From Azospirillum formosense (GTDB lineage: Bacteria; Pseudomonadota; Alphaproteobacteria; Azospirillales; Azospirillaceae): 64,000 bases of DNA. The position numbers were made by a program, and so were the translations under genes. Of this stretch, positions 1-8,810 are shown piece by piece; the stretch's first letter is position 1, and each line of letters begins with the position of its first letter. The notes below the pieces were generated by a model. That model had not been told where the DNA came from. It worked only from the letters and a program-made list of their open reading frames with translations, and ran no database searches. The stretch covers positions 186,001 through 250,000 of the forward strand of contig NZ_CP159405.1 of assembly GCF_040500525.1 (NCBI RefSeq), read 5' to 3'.

Positions 1-1
1 G

Positions 2-451
2 CTGGCCGCGGCCATGCCGCTCCTGGTGTCCGGCGTGTTCGCCGCGGACGGGGCCGCCCCCGCGAAGGTTCCCTCCGGCCCGCACCCGATCACCCAGGAG
101 ATCCCCGCCGACCCGATGGCGAAGGAGATCACCGACGATCACAAGCGGGCGCGGAACTACGCCGACCAGCCGCCGCTGATCCCGCACGCGATCCGCGACT
201 ACCAGATCGACCTGAACATCAACAAGTGCATGACCTGCCATGACCGCAAGAACACCGAGGGCTCGCAGGCCCCGATGATCTCGGTCACCCACTTCCAGGA
301 CCGCGACGGCCAGACGCTGGGCGCGGTCAGCCCGCGGCGCTACTTCTGCACCCAGTGCCACGTGCCGCAGACCGACGCGCAGCCGATCACCGGCAACCGC
401 TTCCGCGACATCGACAGCATCCTGGCCGGTGGAAAGGAAGGCGCCAAATGA
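2..451 (+). CDS. napB: NapB, diheme cytochrome c subunit of periplasmic nitrate reductase (5' end cut by window)
   Basis: Small periplasmic electron-transfer subunit that passes electrons from NapC to the catalytic NapA. The reading frame is open from base 2 and the first residues (LAAAMPLLVSGVFAA) look like the end of a Sec signal peptide, so the true start lies upstream of the window. Two c-type heme motifs are visible: CMTCH (72-76, counting from the Met at base 14) and CTQCH (112-116), matching the two hemes of NapB. The stop overlaps the start of napC (ATGA), so the two are translationally coupled. napA and the rest of the operon should lie to the left. The identification is firm from heme spacing and context. 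Confidence 0.93.
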   Translation: MAAAMPLLVSGVFAADGAAPAKVPSGPHPITQEIPADPMAKEITDDHKRARNYADQPPLIPHAIRDYQIDLNINKCMTCHDRKNTEGSQAPMISVTHFQDRDGQTLGAVSPRRYFCTQCHVPQTDAQPITGNRFRDIDSILAGGKEGAK

Positions 452-1068
452 AGGGCCTTCTGAGCCTTGCCGGGCGCTTCTGGCGCGTCTTCTCGCGGCC
501 CAGCGTGCATTTCAGCCTGGGCTTCCTGACGCTGGGCGGCTTCCTGGCCGGCGTGATGTTCTGGGGCGGCTTCAACACCGCCCTGGAGGTCACCAACAAG
601 GAGGCCTTCTGCATCTCCTGCCACGAGATGAAGAACAACCCCTACGAGGAGCTGAAGCAGACCATCCACTTCACCAACCGCTCCGGCGTGCGCGCCACCT
701 GCCCGGACTGTCACGTCCCGCACGACTGGACGCACAAGATCGGCCGCAAGATGCAGGCGTCGAAGGAGGTCTGGGGCAAGATCTTCGGCACCATCGACAC
801 CCGCGAGAAGTTCCTCGACAAGCGGCTGGAGCTGGCCACCCACGAATGGGACCGGCTGAAATCCAACAACTCCCTGGAATGCCGCAACTGCCACAGCGCG
901 GAATCCATGGACATCACCCGCCAGAACCCGCGGGCGGCCAAGATGCACGAGACCTACCTGTTCACGGGTGAGCGGACCTGCATCGACTGCCACAAGGGCA
1001 TCGCCCACCGGCTTCCCGACATGAAGGGCGTCGAGCCCGGCTGGAACGGCACCGTCTCGGCCAAGTGA
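448..1068 (+). CDS. napC: NapC, membrane-anchored tetraheme quinol dehydrogenase
   Basis: NapC/NirT family cytochrome c, 206 aa, which oxidises membrane quinol and donates electrons to NapB/NapA in periplasmic nitrate reduction. One N-terminal membrane anchor lies at about residues 21-42. Four CxxCH heme motifs follow: CISCH (55-59), CPDCH (85-89), CRNCH (145-149) and CIDCH (178-182). The ATG at 448 is chosen because it overlaps the napB stop by 4 bp and gives the usual family length; the frame is open further upstream but that part is out-of-frame napB. A strong terminator follows at once, so this is the last gene of the nap operon. Confidence 0.96.
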   Translation: MKGLLSLAGRFWRVFSRPSVHFSLGFLTLGGFLAGVMFWGGFNTALEVTNKEAFCISCHEMKNNPYEELKQTIHFTNRSGVRATCPDCHVPHDWTHKIGRKMQASKEVWGKIFGTIDTREKFLDKRLELATHEWDRLKSNNSLECRNCHSAESMDITRQNPRAAKMHETYLFTGERTCIDCHKGIAHRLPDMKGVEPGWNGTVSAK

Positions 1069-1086
1069 CGCGGCGCCTCACAACGC

Positions 1087-1124
1087 AAAACCCCTTCTTC
1101 CGGTCGCGGAAGAAGGGGTTTTTT
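1087..1124 (+). terminator. Rho-independent terminator of the nap operon
   Basis: Perfect 12-bp stem CCCCTTCTTCCG / CGGAAGAAGGGG with a GTCG loop, flanked by an A-run on the left and six Ts on the right. It lies 20 bp after napC and before the convergent flgD stop. The flanking A-run means it could also work for the leftward flgD transcript. Confidence 0.93.
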
Positions 1125-1143
1125 CGTTTGCTGAAGACGGGTT

Positions 1144-1794
1144 TTACGACGCGGACAGGATGTCCGTGCCCTTCACGACGGCGCCGCCCTTCAGGACGAA
1201 TTCCGTCTCGCCGTTGACGCTGCGCACTTCCTTCACCGTATCGGTCGTCACGGTGGCGGTGGTCAGCGACGCGCCGGCCTTGTCCTTCGCCGTCACGCGC
1301 ACGAGGTAGGTGCCGTCCGCGGCGGTGGCGCCGTCGCTGCGCTTGCCGTCCCAGGTGAAGGTCTGGCGGCCGGTCTTCGGGCTGCCGGGCGCGCTGTAAA
1401 TCACCTGCCCGGCGTCGTTCACCACCTCGATCTTCACCGACGCGGCGGCCCCGTCGATGGCGTAGGCCATTTCCGCCTTGCCCTCCGACAGGCTGATGCG
1501 GTCTGACGCGGCTTCCACCTTGCGGCCCAGATAGGCCATGTCCAACCGCATGCCGCTGTTCTTCAGCGTGTCCAGAACCTGCCCCAGCGTCTCGTTCGTC
1601 CGTACGCCCTGCTCCACGGTGGAGAGCTGGGCGAGCTGAGTCATGAACTGGGTGGCGTCCATGGGCGACAGCGGGTCCTGGTTGCGCAGCTGCGCGGTCA
1701 GCAGCTTGAGGAACGCCTCGTAATCCACCGTCTGCTTCTTCGCGGCGGCGGAGGGGGGTGTGGTGGCCGTGTTGGTGGCCGCGGTCGTGGTCAT
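1144..1794 (-). CDS. flgD: FlgD, flagellar hook capping / scaffolding protein
   Basis: 216 aa. The N-terminal segment with KQTVDYEAFLKLLTAQLRNQ followed by DPLSPMD and TQFMTQLAQLSTVEQ is the conserved FlgD N-domain. The C-terminal half (about 95-200) is the FlgD Ig/tudor-like part that caps the growing hook, with a typical FTWDGKRSDG segment. FlgD is exported and needed for FlgE polymerisation. It is the last gene of the leftward unit and follows fliK by 15 bp. Hook-length gene plus cap gene is a common pairing. Confidence 0.95.
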   Translation of the reverse strand: MTTTAATNTATTPPSAAAKKQTVDYEAFLKLLTAQLRNQDPLSPMDATQFMTQLAQLSTVEQGVRTNETLGQVLDTLKNSGMRLDMAYLGRKVEAASDRISLSEGKAEMAYAIDGAAASVKIEVVNDAGQVIYSAPGSPKTGRQTFTWDGKRSDGATAADGTYLVRVTAKDKAGASLTTATVTTDTVKEVRSVNGETEFVLKGGAVVKGTDILSAS

Positions 1795-1809
1795 GGCGGG
1801 TCCTTGCGG

Positions 1810-3108
1810 CTAGACGGAGATGTCGACGAGGCCGTCGATGGGGCGGGCGGCGCGTTCGGGCGGCAGGGCGCTGGAGGAATCGGCGAGGCGGACCGCCCGT
1901 CCGGGGCCGTCCTGGCGTCCGCCCGCCCCGTCGCCCTGGCCGGAGGAGGCGAAGCCGCGCGGCTCGCCGTCGCCGCGCAGCGAGAAGTTCAGGGTGCCGC
2001 CGTCCAGCTCGAACCCGGTGTCGGACAGGGCGCGCTCCAGGTGATGGATGTCCCGGCGCAGCAGGGCCAGCGTCTCCGGGCTTTCGGCCTGGACGTGCAG
2101 GGCGACGCGGGCCCCGCTCAGTTCGGCGACGACGCGGACCGGGCCAAGCTCCTCCGGCTTCAGGTCGATGTGGAACTCGCCGCCGCCCGCCTCGACGACG
2201 CGCACCAGCTGGCCAGCCACCTGGGCGGCGGGCAGCCGCGCCGCGGCGCTCTCCCCGGGATGCGCCGCGTAGTGGGCCGCCGCGTGGGCCGCCGGCGGGG
2301 CGAGGGTGGAGGGCAGCGGCGGCGCCCCGGCGGGGTCCGCCGGGGAGGACAGCGCCGGCAAGGCTTCCGGTCCGGCCGGGTTGCCGCGGCCTTGCCCCTG
2401 GCCCGGATTCTGGCCGGTGCCGCCGTTGGCCGCGGCGTTGCCGCCCGCCTGGGCCGTCGCCGACTGAAGCTGGGGGGATGGGGCCGGCGTGGCGTCGGTC
2501 TTGCCGGGCGTCGCGGAGTCCTTGGCCTGGAACAGCGGGGCCGGGTCCGGTTTCGCGTCGGAAGTCGGCAGGGGAACGGGCGGGGTGACGGGTGCCGCAG
2601 GGTCGGTCGTGGCCTGCGGTGGCGCCCCATCCGGCCCGGCGTCCGGAACCACCGCGGCGGTGGTCGCAATGGGCAGCGGCGCGGCCGGCGGCGTCGGAGC
2701 GGGCTGAGCCGGAACCGGCGGCTGGGGCGCCGCGGCGGTTTCCGCCGGGACAGCCGGGACGGGTGGCGCCGGGGGCAGACCGCCAGGCGACGGCACGGAC
2801 TCCGGCAAGGCCCCGTTCGCCGCGACGCCGGGCGCGGTGGCGGGCGGCGGAGTGGTCAGCAGCGGCAGGAGCGCCGCGAGGGCGGCGTCGGCCCCGGTCG
2901 GTGCGCCGCCGGTCTGGTTGGAGGAATCCGCTTGCTCCCCGTCCGCCTCGGCGCCGCCGCGTTCCGCCGCGTCGTCCAGCAGGTCGGCGAAGGGCGTGCT
3001 GGATGCCTCGTGCTCGCCCGGTGCGCCGGAGGACGGCGCCGCCGTCGCCTCCGCGGAACGGGCGGGGCGGGGCGGCGGGGCGGCAATGACGTCGGGAAGA
3101 CTGGGCAT
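1810..3108 (-). CDS. fliK: FliK-family flagellar hook-length control protein
   Basis: 432 aa, very rich in Pro and Ala through residues 1-280, as expected for the unfolded ruler part of FliK. The C-terminal domain (about 300-400) holds FHIDLKPEELGPVRVV, then the HVQAESPETLALLRRDI segment and a final LNFSLRG strand, the conserved FliK Flg_hook domain that switches export specificity. It sits between a MotE-like gene and flgD. The low-complexity region makes exact homology hard to judge, but the C-terminus and the context are convincing. Confidence 0.88.
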   Translation of the reverse strand: MPSLPDVIAAPPPRPARSAEATAAPSSGAPGEHEASSTPFADLLDDAAERGGAEADGEQADSSNQTGGAPTGADAALAALLPLLTTPPPATAPGVAANGALPESVPSPGGLPPAPPVPAVPAETAAAPQPPVPAQPAPTPPAAPLPIATTAAVVPDAGPDGAPPQATTDPAAPVTPPVPLPTSDAKPDPAPLFQAKDSATPGKTDATPAPSPQLQSATAQAGGNAAANGGTGQNPGQGQGRGNPAGPEALPALSSPADPAGAPPLPSTLAPPAAHAAAHYAAHPGESAAARLPAAQVAGQLVRVVEAGGGEFHIDLKPEELGPVRVVAELSGARVALHVQAESPETLALLRRDIHHLERALSDTGFELDGGTLNFSLRGDGEPRGFASSGQGDGAGGRQDGPGRAVRLADSSSALPPERAARPIDGLVDISV

Positions 3109-3155
3109 GATGCCTCTTTTTGGGAGAACCGCGTGTCTGGCAGCCGGGGCCGGGT

Positions 3156-3890
3156 TCAGTTCGTCGGCGTCTGCGTCAGGCGGACGGGCAGCGCGGCGGG
3201 CGGCGGCGGGCGGTCGCCGGGCAGGGCGCGGCGCTGCAGGACGAGGCGGGTGACTTCGCGCGCCTTGCCGTCCTCCAGCTCCGCGATGATCGGGGCGGAG
3301 CGGCGTTCGGCCATGCGGTCCAGCACATCGATGATGATGTCGGTTTCCAGGTCGTTGAAGATGCGCGCGGCGTCGCGTGGCTTCATCGTCTCGTAGATCG
3401 TCACCATGCGCTTCAGGTCCTCCTGCTGGAGGTTGGAGCGCTGCTGCATCAGCGCCTCCACGTCGCGCTTGATGGCGCTCAGCTTCTGGATCTGGGCGGT
3501 GGCGCGGGTCTCGGCGGCGGCCAGCACGGCTTCCGCCTCGCCGAGATGGCGGGTGCGGGCGGTCACGTCGGCCTTCTGCTCCGCGATGGCGGCGCGCAGG
3601 GCCGGGTCGGTGCAGCTCGCCGCCGGCAGGGCGGCGTCCGCGGGCGGGGCCGCCGGGGTCGCCGGCAAGGCCGCCATCGCGGGCGACACCATCGCGCTGC
3701 CCGGCTCGGGCGGGGTGTCCGGAGACGCTTCCGCGCCGCCCTTCAGATCCTTGGCCCAGGGGCGCTCATGCTTGCCGAACTCGCGGTCGAACTGCTGGGC
3801 GACCACCGGCAACCCTTCCATCAGCGAGCCGAGCTTGAGCGGCAGCACCATCAGGATCGCCACCAGCGTGATGGGAAGTACGCGCAGCAT
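3156..3890 (-). CDS. MotE-like flagellar chaperone protein with MgtE intracellular N domain
   Basis: 244 aa. An N-terminal hydrophobic segment (residues 1-20) acts as signal or anchor. A Pro/Ala linker follows, then a coiled coil (about 90-150, rich in Ala, Glu and Gln) and an MgtE-N-like helical domain (about 150-210) containing YETMKPRDAARIFNDLE and VLDRMAERRSAPIIAEL. In rhizobia the protein with this architecture is MotE, a periplasmic chaperone for the motility protein MotC. Position between the DUF6468 gene and fliK supports a flagellar role. The exact function here is inferred from the family. Confidence 0.8.
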   Translation of the reverse strand: MLRVLPITLVAILMVLPLKLGSLMEGLPVVAQQFDREFGKHERPWAKDLKGGAEASPDTPPEPGSAMVSPAMAALPATPAAPPADAALPAASCTDPALRAAIAEQKADVTARTRHLGEAEAVLAAAETRATAQIQKLSAIKRDVEALMQQRSNLQQEDLKRMVTIYETMKPRDAARIFNDLETDIIIDVLDRMAERRSAPIIAELEDGKAREVTRLVLQRRALPGDRPPPPAALPVRLTQTPTN

Positions 3891-3893
3891 GGC

Positions 3894-4550
3894 TCAGCGC
3901 TCCGGTCCGATGGCCCGCAGCCGGGCGTAGAAGGCGTTGGCGGCCTGCTGCCGCGCGCCGCCGGTGTCCACGGCGGATTCGGTGGCAGACTCGGCTGCGG
4001 TCTCCGCGGCAAACGGCGGTTCCTCCGCCGGGCGTGCGGCTCCGGCCAACGCGGCGACGCGCATCGGACGGAAGCCGTCCTCGTCCTCCGCCGCGTCGGT
4101 GTCCGGCGCAGGCGCAGGCGCAGGCGCGGCGTTCGCGGGCGCGGACACCGCTTCCGCAGCGGCGGCGGGCGGCGGGACCGGGCGGGGCCGCGGGCGCGGC
4201 GCCGGACCCTCCTCCAGCCGGCGGACCAGGGCGCGGGCCTCCTGCACGGACGCCTCGATGCGCTTGGACGTCCGCTCGCAGGAGCCGAGCACCAGCGCCG
4301 CCTCCTCGGTCACGCCCTTGGCGCGGTCGAGCCCGTCGGACAGCTTTGCGGACGCCTCCGTCGCCGCGGCGACCAGCCGCTGCACCGAGGCCTCCGTCTC
4401 GTCGATGGTCTTGGAGAAGGTGCCGATCAGCGCGCCGATCTCGGCCTGGCTGGAGCGCATCACCTTCAGCCGCTTGTTGACGATCACCAGGAACACCGTG
4501 GCGGTGACGAGCATGACCGCCAGGACGGCGTCAATGAGGAATGAGACCAT
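3894..4550 (-). CDS. DUF6468 family flagellar-cluster membrane protein
   Basis: 218 aa. One N-terminal membrane helix (about residues 3-23) leads into a conserved helical segment (NKRLKVMRSSQAEIGALIGT, about 24-110) that matches DUF6468, a family found almost only in alphaproteobacterial flagellar operons. The rest is a Pro/Ala-rich tail with a short conserved end (NAFYARLRAIGPER). Its ATG overlaps the end of fliM by 20 bp and it is followed by the motE-like gene after 3 bp, so the genes are co-transcribed. Function is unknown; a motor-associated membrane role is a guess from context. Confidence 0.75.
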   Translation of the reverse strand: MVSFLIDAVLAVMLVTATVFLVIVNKRLKVMRSSQAEIGALIGTFSKTIDETEASVQRLVAAATEASAKLSDGLDRAKGVTEEAALVLGSCERTSKRIEASVQEARALVRRLEEGPAPRPRPRPVPPPAAAAEAVSAPANAAPAPAPAPDTDAAEDEDGFRPMRVAALAGAARPAEEPPFAAETAAESATESAVDTGGARQQAANAFYARLRAIGPER

Positions 4551-5658
4551 CGATCAGCTCCTGCTTGGTCTCCAGGTCGGTGTCGATCTTGACGGAGATG
4601 TTGCCGTTGCGCTGGCCCATGTGGCCGGCGAAGAGGGGGGTGGTCTTGCTTTGCAGCACCACCGGCGCGTCGGGGTCGATGCGCAGTTTCAGCGAGGTGC
4701 CCTTTTCCCAGTTCAACACCTCGCCCAGCGACACCTGGGTCTGCTGCAGCACCGCGACGAGGTCCAGCTTGGCGCGCATCAGCTCGGCCTTCAGGTGGCT
4801 TTCCCACACCGTGTCGTGGCCGAACTTCTCACCCATGAAGGTCTGCACCAGCTTGCCGCGAACCGGCTCCAGCGTGGCGTATGGGATGACCACCTCGGCG
4901 TGACCGACGCGGCGCTCCACCTCCACGGCGATGCGCACGCGGATGACCGCGTTGGTGGCGCGGGTGATGGTGGCGAATTGCGGGTTCGTCTCCAGCCGGT
5001 CGAAGGTGAAGTCGATGGGCGTGATCGGGTCGAAGGACTGGCTGAGGTCCTGGAGGATGACCCGGATGAGCCGCTCGGTGATCTTGCGCTCGATGGAGGT
5101 GTAGGTGCGCCCGTCGATGCGCCGGGCGCGGCTGCGCCGGCCGCCCAGCAGCACGTCCATCATGCAGTAGATCAGCGCGCTGTCGACCGACACGACGATG
5201 TGGTTGTCCCACTGCTCCGCCCGGGCGACGCCGACCAGGGCCGGAAGCTCGATGGTGTCGAGGAACTCGTTGTAGCGCAGCCAGTCGATGCGCAGCAGGC
5301 TCGCCTCCACGCTGGTCGAGGAGAACTGGCGCAGCGAGGTGTTGAGCAGCCGGACCATGCGGTCGAAGACCACGTCCAGCATCGGCAGCCGGTCCTTGTT
5401 GACCGTCGTCGTGCTGATCAGCCGTTCGATGGCGCGGGCCTGCCCGGCGGCCTCCGCCTGCGGGCCGACCGCGAAGTTCAGCAGGCGGTCGATCTCCTCC
5501 TGGCTCAGCTCCTTGGTATCGGCCATCAGGGCGGCGGCCTCGGACCCGCCGGCGCCGGCGTCCAGGCCCCAATCGAGGTCGTCGCCGGAACCGCCGTCAT
5601 GGTCGCCGCCATGATCGTCGATTGCGCCGCCGTCGTCCGTGTCGATGGGAGTGCTCAT
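4531..5658 (-). CDS. fliM: FliM, flagellar motor switch protein
   Basis: 375 aa C-ring component that binds phosphorylated CheY. The CheY-binding motif LSQEEIDRLL is at residues 51-60, followed by the FliM middle domain and a C-terminal SpoA domain. The ATG at 5656-5658 is chosen because AGAGGAACGG lies just before it; an internal Met at residue 45 has no ribosome-binding site. This start leaves a 50-residue Asp/Gly-rich extension before the CheY motif, which normally sits at the very N-terminus. The frame stays open upstream into fliL, but that is antisense noise. Confidence 0.95.
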   Translation of the reverse strand: MSTPIDTDDGGAIDDHGGDHDGGSGDDLDWGLDAGAGGSEAAALMADTKELSQEEIDRLLNFAVGPQAEAAGQARAIERLISTTTVNKDRLPMLDVVFDRMVRLLNTSLRQFSSTSVEASLLRIDWLRYNEFLDTIELPALVGVARAEQWDNHIVVSVDSALIYCMMDVLLGGRRSRARRIDGRTYTSIERKITERLIRVILQDLSQSFDPITPIDFTFDRLETNPQFATITRATNAVIRVRIAVEVERRVGHAEVVIPYATLEPVRGKLVQTFMGEKFGHDTVWESHLKAELMRAKLDLVAVLQQTQVSLGEVLNWEKGTSLKLRIDPDAPVVLQSKTTPLFAGHMGQRNGNISVKIDTDLETKQELIDGLIPH

Positions 5659-5675
5659 CCGTTCCTCTGGGTCGG

Positions 5676-6176
5676 CTATTGGGTGAGAAGGCTGCGCAGC
5701 AGGACGTCGGACACCGTGTCCGGGCCGAGGATCAGGTTGAAGCGGCGGCGCAGCTCCTCGCGCAGCCGCAGCAGGCCGGCGGAACCGCGCAGGTCGTGCT
5801 GGTCGAGGTTGCGCAGGAACTCCTGCTGGGCGTTGACGAGATGGGGCATCGCCTGCTCCACCCGGCCGCGGTCCTTGGGCGCCAGCGCCAGCGTCACCCC
5901 GATCTTCATGAAGCGCGACGGCGTGTCGGGGCGCAGGTTCACCAGCAGCTCCGGCAGGTCGAGCGTCGCCTGGGCCGGCTCGGCGATGGGCGTGACCTCG
6001 AACAGCCGCGCCACCCCGTCCGGCCCCACGGCCATCCAGTAGCCGCCGAACCCCGCCGCGGCGACGCCGCACAGGGCGGCCGCGCCCAGCGCCAGCCGGG
6101 CCAGCGGCAGCACGATGACGTACATCCGCTGCCGGCCCGGCGTTCCCGTCCTTGCCTTTCCAGCATCTGTATTCAT
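5676..6176 (-). CDS. fliL: FliL, flagellar basal body-associated protein
   Basis: 166 aa. A single membrane helix (about 17-42) is followed by the periplasmic FliL domain: LPELLVNLRPDTPSRFMKIG, then LALAPKDRGRVEQAMPHLVN and the C-terminal LRRRFNLILGPDTVSDVLLR. FliL sits beside the stator and modulates torque. ATG at 6174-6176 is preferred because GGAGGT lies 11 bp upstream; an in-frame TTG overlapping that ribosome-binding site is rejected. It is the first gene of the leftward flagellar unit and is divergent from fliF. Confidence 0.93.
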   Translation of the reverse strand: MNTDAGKARTGTPGRQRMYVIVLPLARLALGAAALCGVAAAGFGGYWMAVGPDGVARLFEVTPIAEPAQATLDLPELLVNLRPDTPSRFMKIGVTLALAPKDRGRVEQAMPHLVNAQQEFLRNLDQHDLRGSAGLLRLREELRRRFNLILGPDTVSDVLLRSLLTQ

Positions 6177-6363
6177 CGCGGCCGGCACCTCCAAAATACC
6201 GAAAATTTGAGAGACTATTTTAAACGATCAAGTTTTAGCGACTTCCTTCCGGTCGATCTTCGCGGCTTTTACTCCGCTTAAAAGTCATCCCGGTAGGTTG
6301 TGAAGGCTCACGGGGTGAACATTACGGTCCCCGCTTTTCGGAAACTTTAAAGGTGCGGGTGTC
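6177..6363. promoter_or_regulatory. Divergent fliL / fliF promoter region
   Basis: This 187-bp gap is clearly more AT-rich than the coding DNA on either side and must hold the promoters of both flagellar units. I looked for a sigma-54 (TGGC-N7-TGC) or sigma-28 (TAAA-N15-GCCGATAA) match and did not find a convincing one. An AAAGG at 6349-6353 is the likely fliF ribosome-binding site. Confidence 0.5.
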
Positions 6364-8067
6364 GTGACGGGACTGATCGACAATCTGCGGACGCTTGGGC
6401 GCACGCGCCTTCTGGTGCTGGCCGGCACGGGCGTCGGCATCGTCCTGGCGGTCGCCACCATGGCGGTTCTGCTGTCGCGGCCGCACATGACGCCGCTCTA
6501 CACCGGGCTGGAACCGGCGGAGGCCGGGCGCATCGTCAAGGCGGTGGAGGCCATGGGCGTGCCGGTGTCCGCCGCCTTCGACGGCACCGCCGTCCAGGTG
6601 CCGGAGGCCGAGGTGCCGCGGCTGCGCATGCTGCTGGCCGAGAAGGGTCTGCCGTCGCGCGGCGGCATCGGCTACGAGCTGTTCGACACCGACAAGCCGC
6701 TGGGCATCACCAGCTTCATGCAGCGGATGAACCGACTGCGCGCCATGGAAGGCGAACTGGCCCGCACCATCGAGACGCTGTCCGGCATCGAGGCGGCGCG
6801 CGTCCACATCGTGCTGCCCGACCGCGAGGAGTTCTCGCGCGCCGCCCCCACCCCGACCGCCTCCATCGTGGTGCGCATGCGCGGCCGGGCGCCGCTGGAG
6901 CGGCGGCAGGCGCTGTCCATCCGCCACCTCGTCTCCGCCGCCGTGCCCAACCTGAAGCCGAGCGCCGTCACCGTGCTCGACGCCTCCGGCGAGGTGCTGC
7001 TGACCGAGGAGGACGGCGACGCCCGGTCGTCCGCGAAGGTGGACGGGCTGCGCGCCGGCCATGAGACGCGCATCTCGCGCGCCATCGAGCAGATGCTGGT
7101 GGCCCGGCTGGGTCCGGGGAATGTTCGCGTCCAGGTTGCTGTCGACGTCGAAACCAAGCGCGAGGTCGTGCGCAGCCAGAGCTTCGACCCGAACAGCCAG
7201 GTCGTCCGCTCCACCCAGACGGTGCAGGAGCAGGACCGCAGCCTGGACAGCACGGGCGAGCCGCCGGTCACCGCCGAGCAGAACCTGCCGCAGCGCGAGG
7301 TTCGCGCCCAGGCCCAGAACAACCGCTCCTCCTCCGACTCCAAGCGCCAGGAGGAGACGGTCAATTATGAGATTTCCAACATCGCCCGCGAAACGGTGAT
7401 CGAACCGGGCGACATCCGCCGGGTCAGCGTCGCCGTGCTGGTCAACGGCACCTGGGCGACGGCGCAGGACGGCACCCGCAGCTACGAGGCCCGCTCGCCC
7501 GAGGAGCTGCAACGCATCACCGAGCTGGTGCGCTCCGCCATGGGCTTCAGCGAGGCGCGCGGCGACCGGGTGACCGTCGACAACCTGGAGTTCGTCAACC
7601 TCGCCCCCGAGCTGGGCGCCCGCGAGCCGATGGCGGAGATCGTCGACACGCTCAGCCGCAACGTGATGACGCTGATCCAATGGGTGATCCTGCTGGTGCT
7701 CTGCGGGCTGCTGATCGTGCTGGGGCTGCGCCCGCTGATCCGCCGCGTCTTCCCGGCGCCGGAGCCGGCGGCGGCGGCGGAGACGCCCGCGCCGGCGCTG
7801 GCCGCCGGGGCGGCGATGCCGCAGCTCACCGGTCCGGCCATCGGCGGCGATCCCGCCATGCCGGCGGCCCAGCTCACCGACGCGGGCGAACCGTCAACCG
7901 CGGCCCTCCCGGGCATCGAGGAGACGATGGACCAGCTCATTGAGCTGCGCACGGTGGAAGGCCGGGTGCGCGCCTCCTCGATCCGCCGGCTCGGCGACAT
8001 CGTGGACCAGTACCCGGATGAGGCGATCGACATCCTGCGCTCCTGGCTCTACGAGGAGGCGGTCTGA
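6364..8067 (+). CDS. fliF: FliF, flagellar MS-ring protein
   Basis: 567 aa membrane protein that forms the MS ring. Membrane helices lie near residues 17-37 and 437-457. The YscJ/FliF domain (about 40-210) contains GLEPAEAGRIVKAVEAMG and the segment around SGIEAARVHIVLPDREEFSR. The FliF C-terminal domain follows, and the last 45 residues (IEETMDQLIELRTVEGRVRAS, then DEAIDILRSWLYEE) match the FliG-binding tail. The start is GTG at 6364 with AAAGG 10 bp upstream. It is the first gene of the rightward unit and its stop overlaps the fliH ATG. Confidence 0.95.
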   Translation: MTGLIDNLRTLGRTRLLVLAGTGVGIVLAVATMAVLLSRPHMTPLYTGLEPAEAGRIVKAVEAMGVPVSAAFDGTAVQVPEAEVPRLRMLLAEKGLPSRGGIGYELFDTDKPLGITSFMQRMNRLRAMEGELARTIETLSGIEAARVHIVLPDREEFSRAAPTPTASIVVRMRGRAPLERRQALSIRHLVSAAVPNLKPSAVTVLDASGEVLLTEEDGDARSSAKVDGLRAGHETRISRAIEQMLVARLGPGNVRVQVAVDVETKREVVRSQSFDPNSQVVRSTQTVQEQDRSLDSTGEPPVTAEQNLPQREVRAQAQNNRSSSDSKRQEETVNYEISNIARETVIEPGDIRRVSVAVLVNGTWATAQDGTRSYEARSPEELQRITELVRSAMGFSEARGDRVTVDNLEFVNLAPELGAREPMAEIVDTLSRNVMTLIQWVILLVLCGLLIVLGLRPLIRRVFPAPEPAAAAETPAPALAAGAAMPQLTGPAIGGDPAMPAAQLTDAGEPSTAALPGIEETMDQLIELRTVEGRVRASSIRRLGDIVDQYPDEAIDILRSWLYEEAV

Positions 8068-8810
8068 TGGGGTACCCGCGCTACCGCTTCGACCTCCGCT
8101 TCGACAGCACGGCCCAGGCGGCGGCCCAGGCGGCGGCTGAGTTCGGGGCCGACCCCGAACCGGAGCCCACCGACCCGCTCGACGACATCGTCCATTCCGA
8201 ACGCCACCTCCAGGCCGCTGTCTACGGCGCCGAGGTCCGCGCCTTCGCCGAGGGCGTGGAGCAGGGCCGGCGCGAGGGGGCGGCGGAGGCCGCGGCCCGC
8301 ACCGAAGCCGCTCTGGCGCAGGCGCTCTCCCACCTCGGCGAACAGCTGGCCGCGCTGGACGACCGCTTCGCCGACGCCCTGCGCGGGGTGGAGGCGCAAG
8401 GGTCGGCGGTGATGCTGGCGCTCGTCCGCCGCCTCGCCCCGGCCTTGCTGGAGCGGATCGGCGCGGCGGAGACCGACCGGCTCGCCGCGGACGCCCTGCG
8501 TCTGGCCGGCGGGTCGCCGCGGCTGCGGCTGCGCGTCCATCCCGCTCTGGCGGACCCCGTCCGCGCCAAACTGGCCGACCCGGACTCCGCCCCGGGGGCC
8601 GCCGGCTTCAAGGGCGCGCTGGAGGTCGTCGCCGACCCGTCGCTGCCGCCCGGCGGGCTCGACGCCGCCTGGGAGTCCGGCGGCCTGCGCTACGACCCGG
8701 CGGCGGTGGAGCGCGCCGTCGCCGGCCTGTGCGACCGCGCGCTGGCCGCCCTGTCCACCGAACATGACCTCTCCACCGACACGGAAAGCACCGCATCATG
8801 GCCCCACTGA
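8067..8810 (+). CDS. fliH: FliH-like flagellar assembly protein
   Basis: 247 aa soluble protein with an acidic N-terminus, an Ala/Glu-rich helical middle (about 60-110) and a compact C-terminal domain (about 120-240). This is the layout of FliH, the negative regulator and stator of the FliI ATPase. Sequence conservation in this family is weak, so the call leans on its place between fliF and fliN and the 1-bp overlap with fliF. It overlaps fliN by 13 bp. fliI is not in the window. Confidence 0.8.
   Translation: MGYPRYRFDLRFDSTAQAAAQAAAEFGADPEPEPTDPLDDIVHSERHLQAAVYGAEVRAFAEGVEQGRREGAAEAAARTEAALAQALSHLGEQLAALDDRFADALRGVEAQGSAVMLALVRRLAPALLERIGAAETDRLAADALRLAGGSPRLRLRVHPALADPVRAKLADPDSAPGAAGFKGALEVVADPSLPPGGLDAAWESGGLRYDPAAVERAVAGLCDRALAALSTEHDLSTDTESTASWPH

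Noticed and set aside
355..447. Upstream start for napC at 355
   Set aside because: The added 31 residues are out-of-frame napB and Arg/Pro-rich; ATG 448 overlaps the napB stop and gives the family length.
1804..3396. 530-codon open frame antisense to fliK
   Set aside because: Gly/Arg-rich composition typical of antisense frames in GC-rich DNA; the fliK reading has a conserved C-terminal domain and operon context.
6177..6363. Sigma-54 or sigma-28 promoter between fliL and fliF
   Set aside because: No sequence matched either consensus well enough to claim a site.
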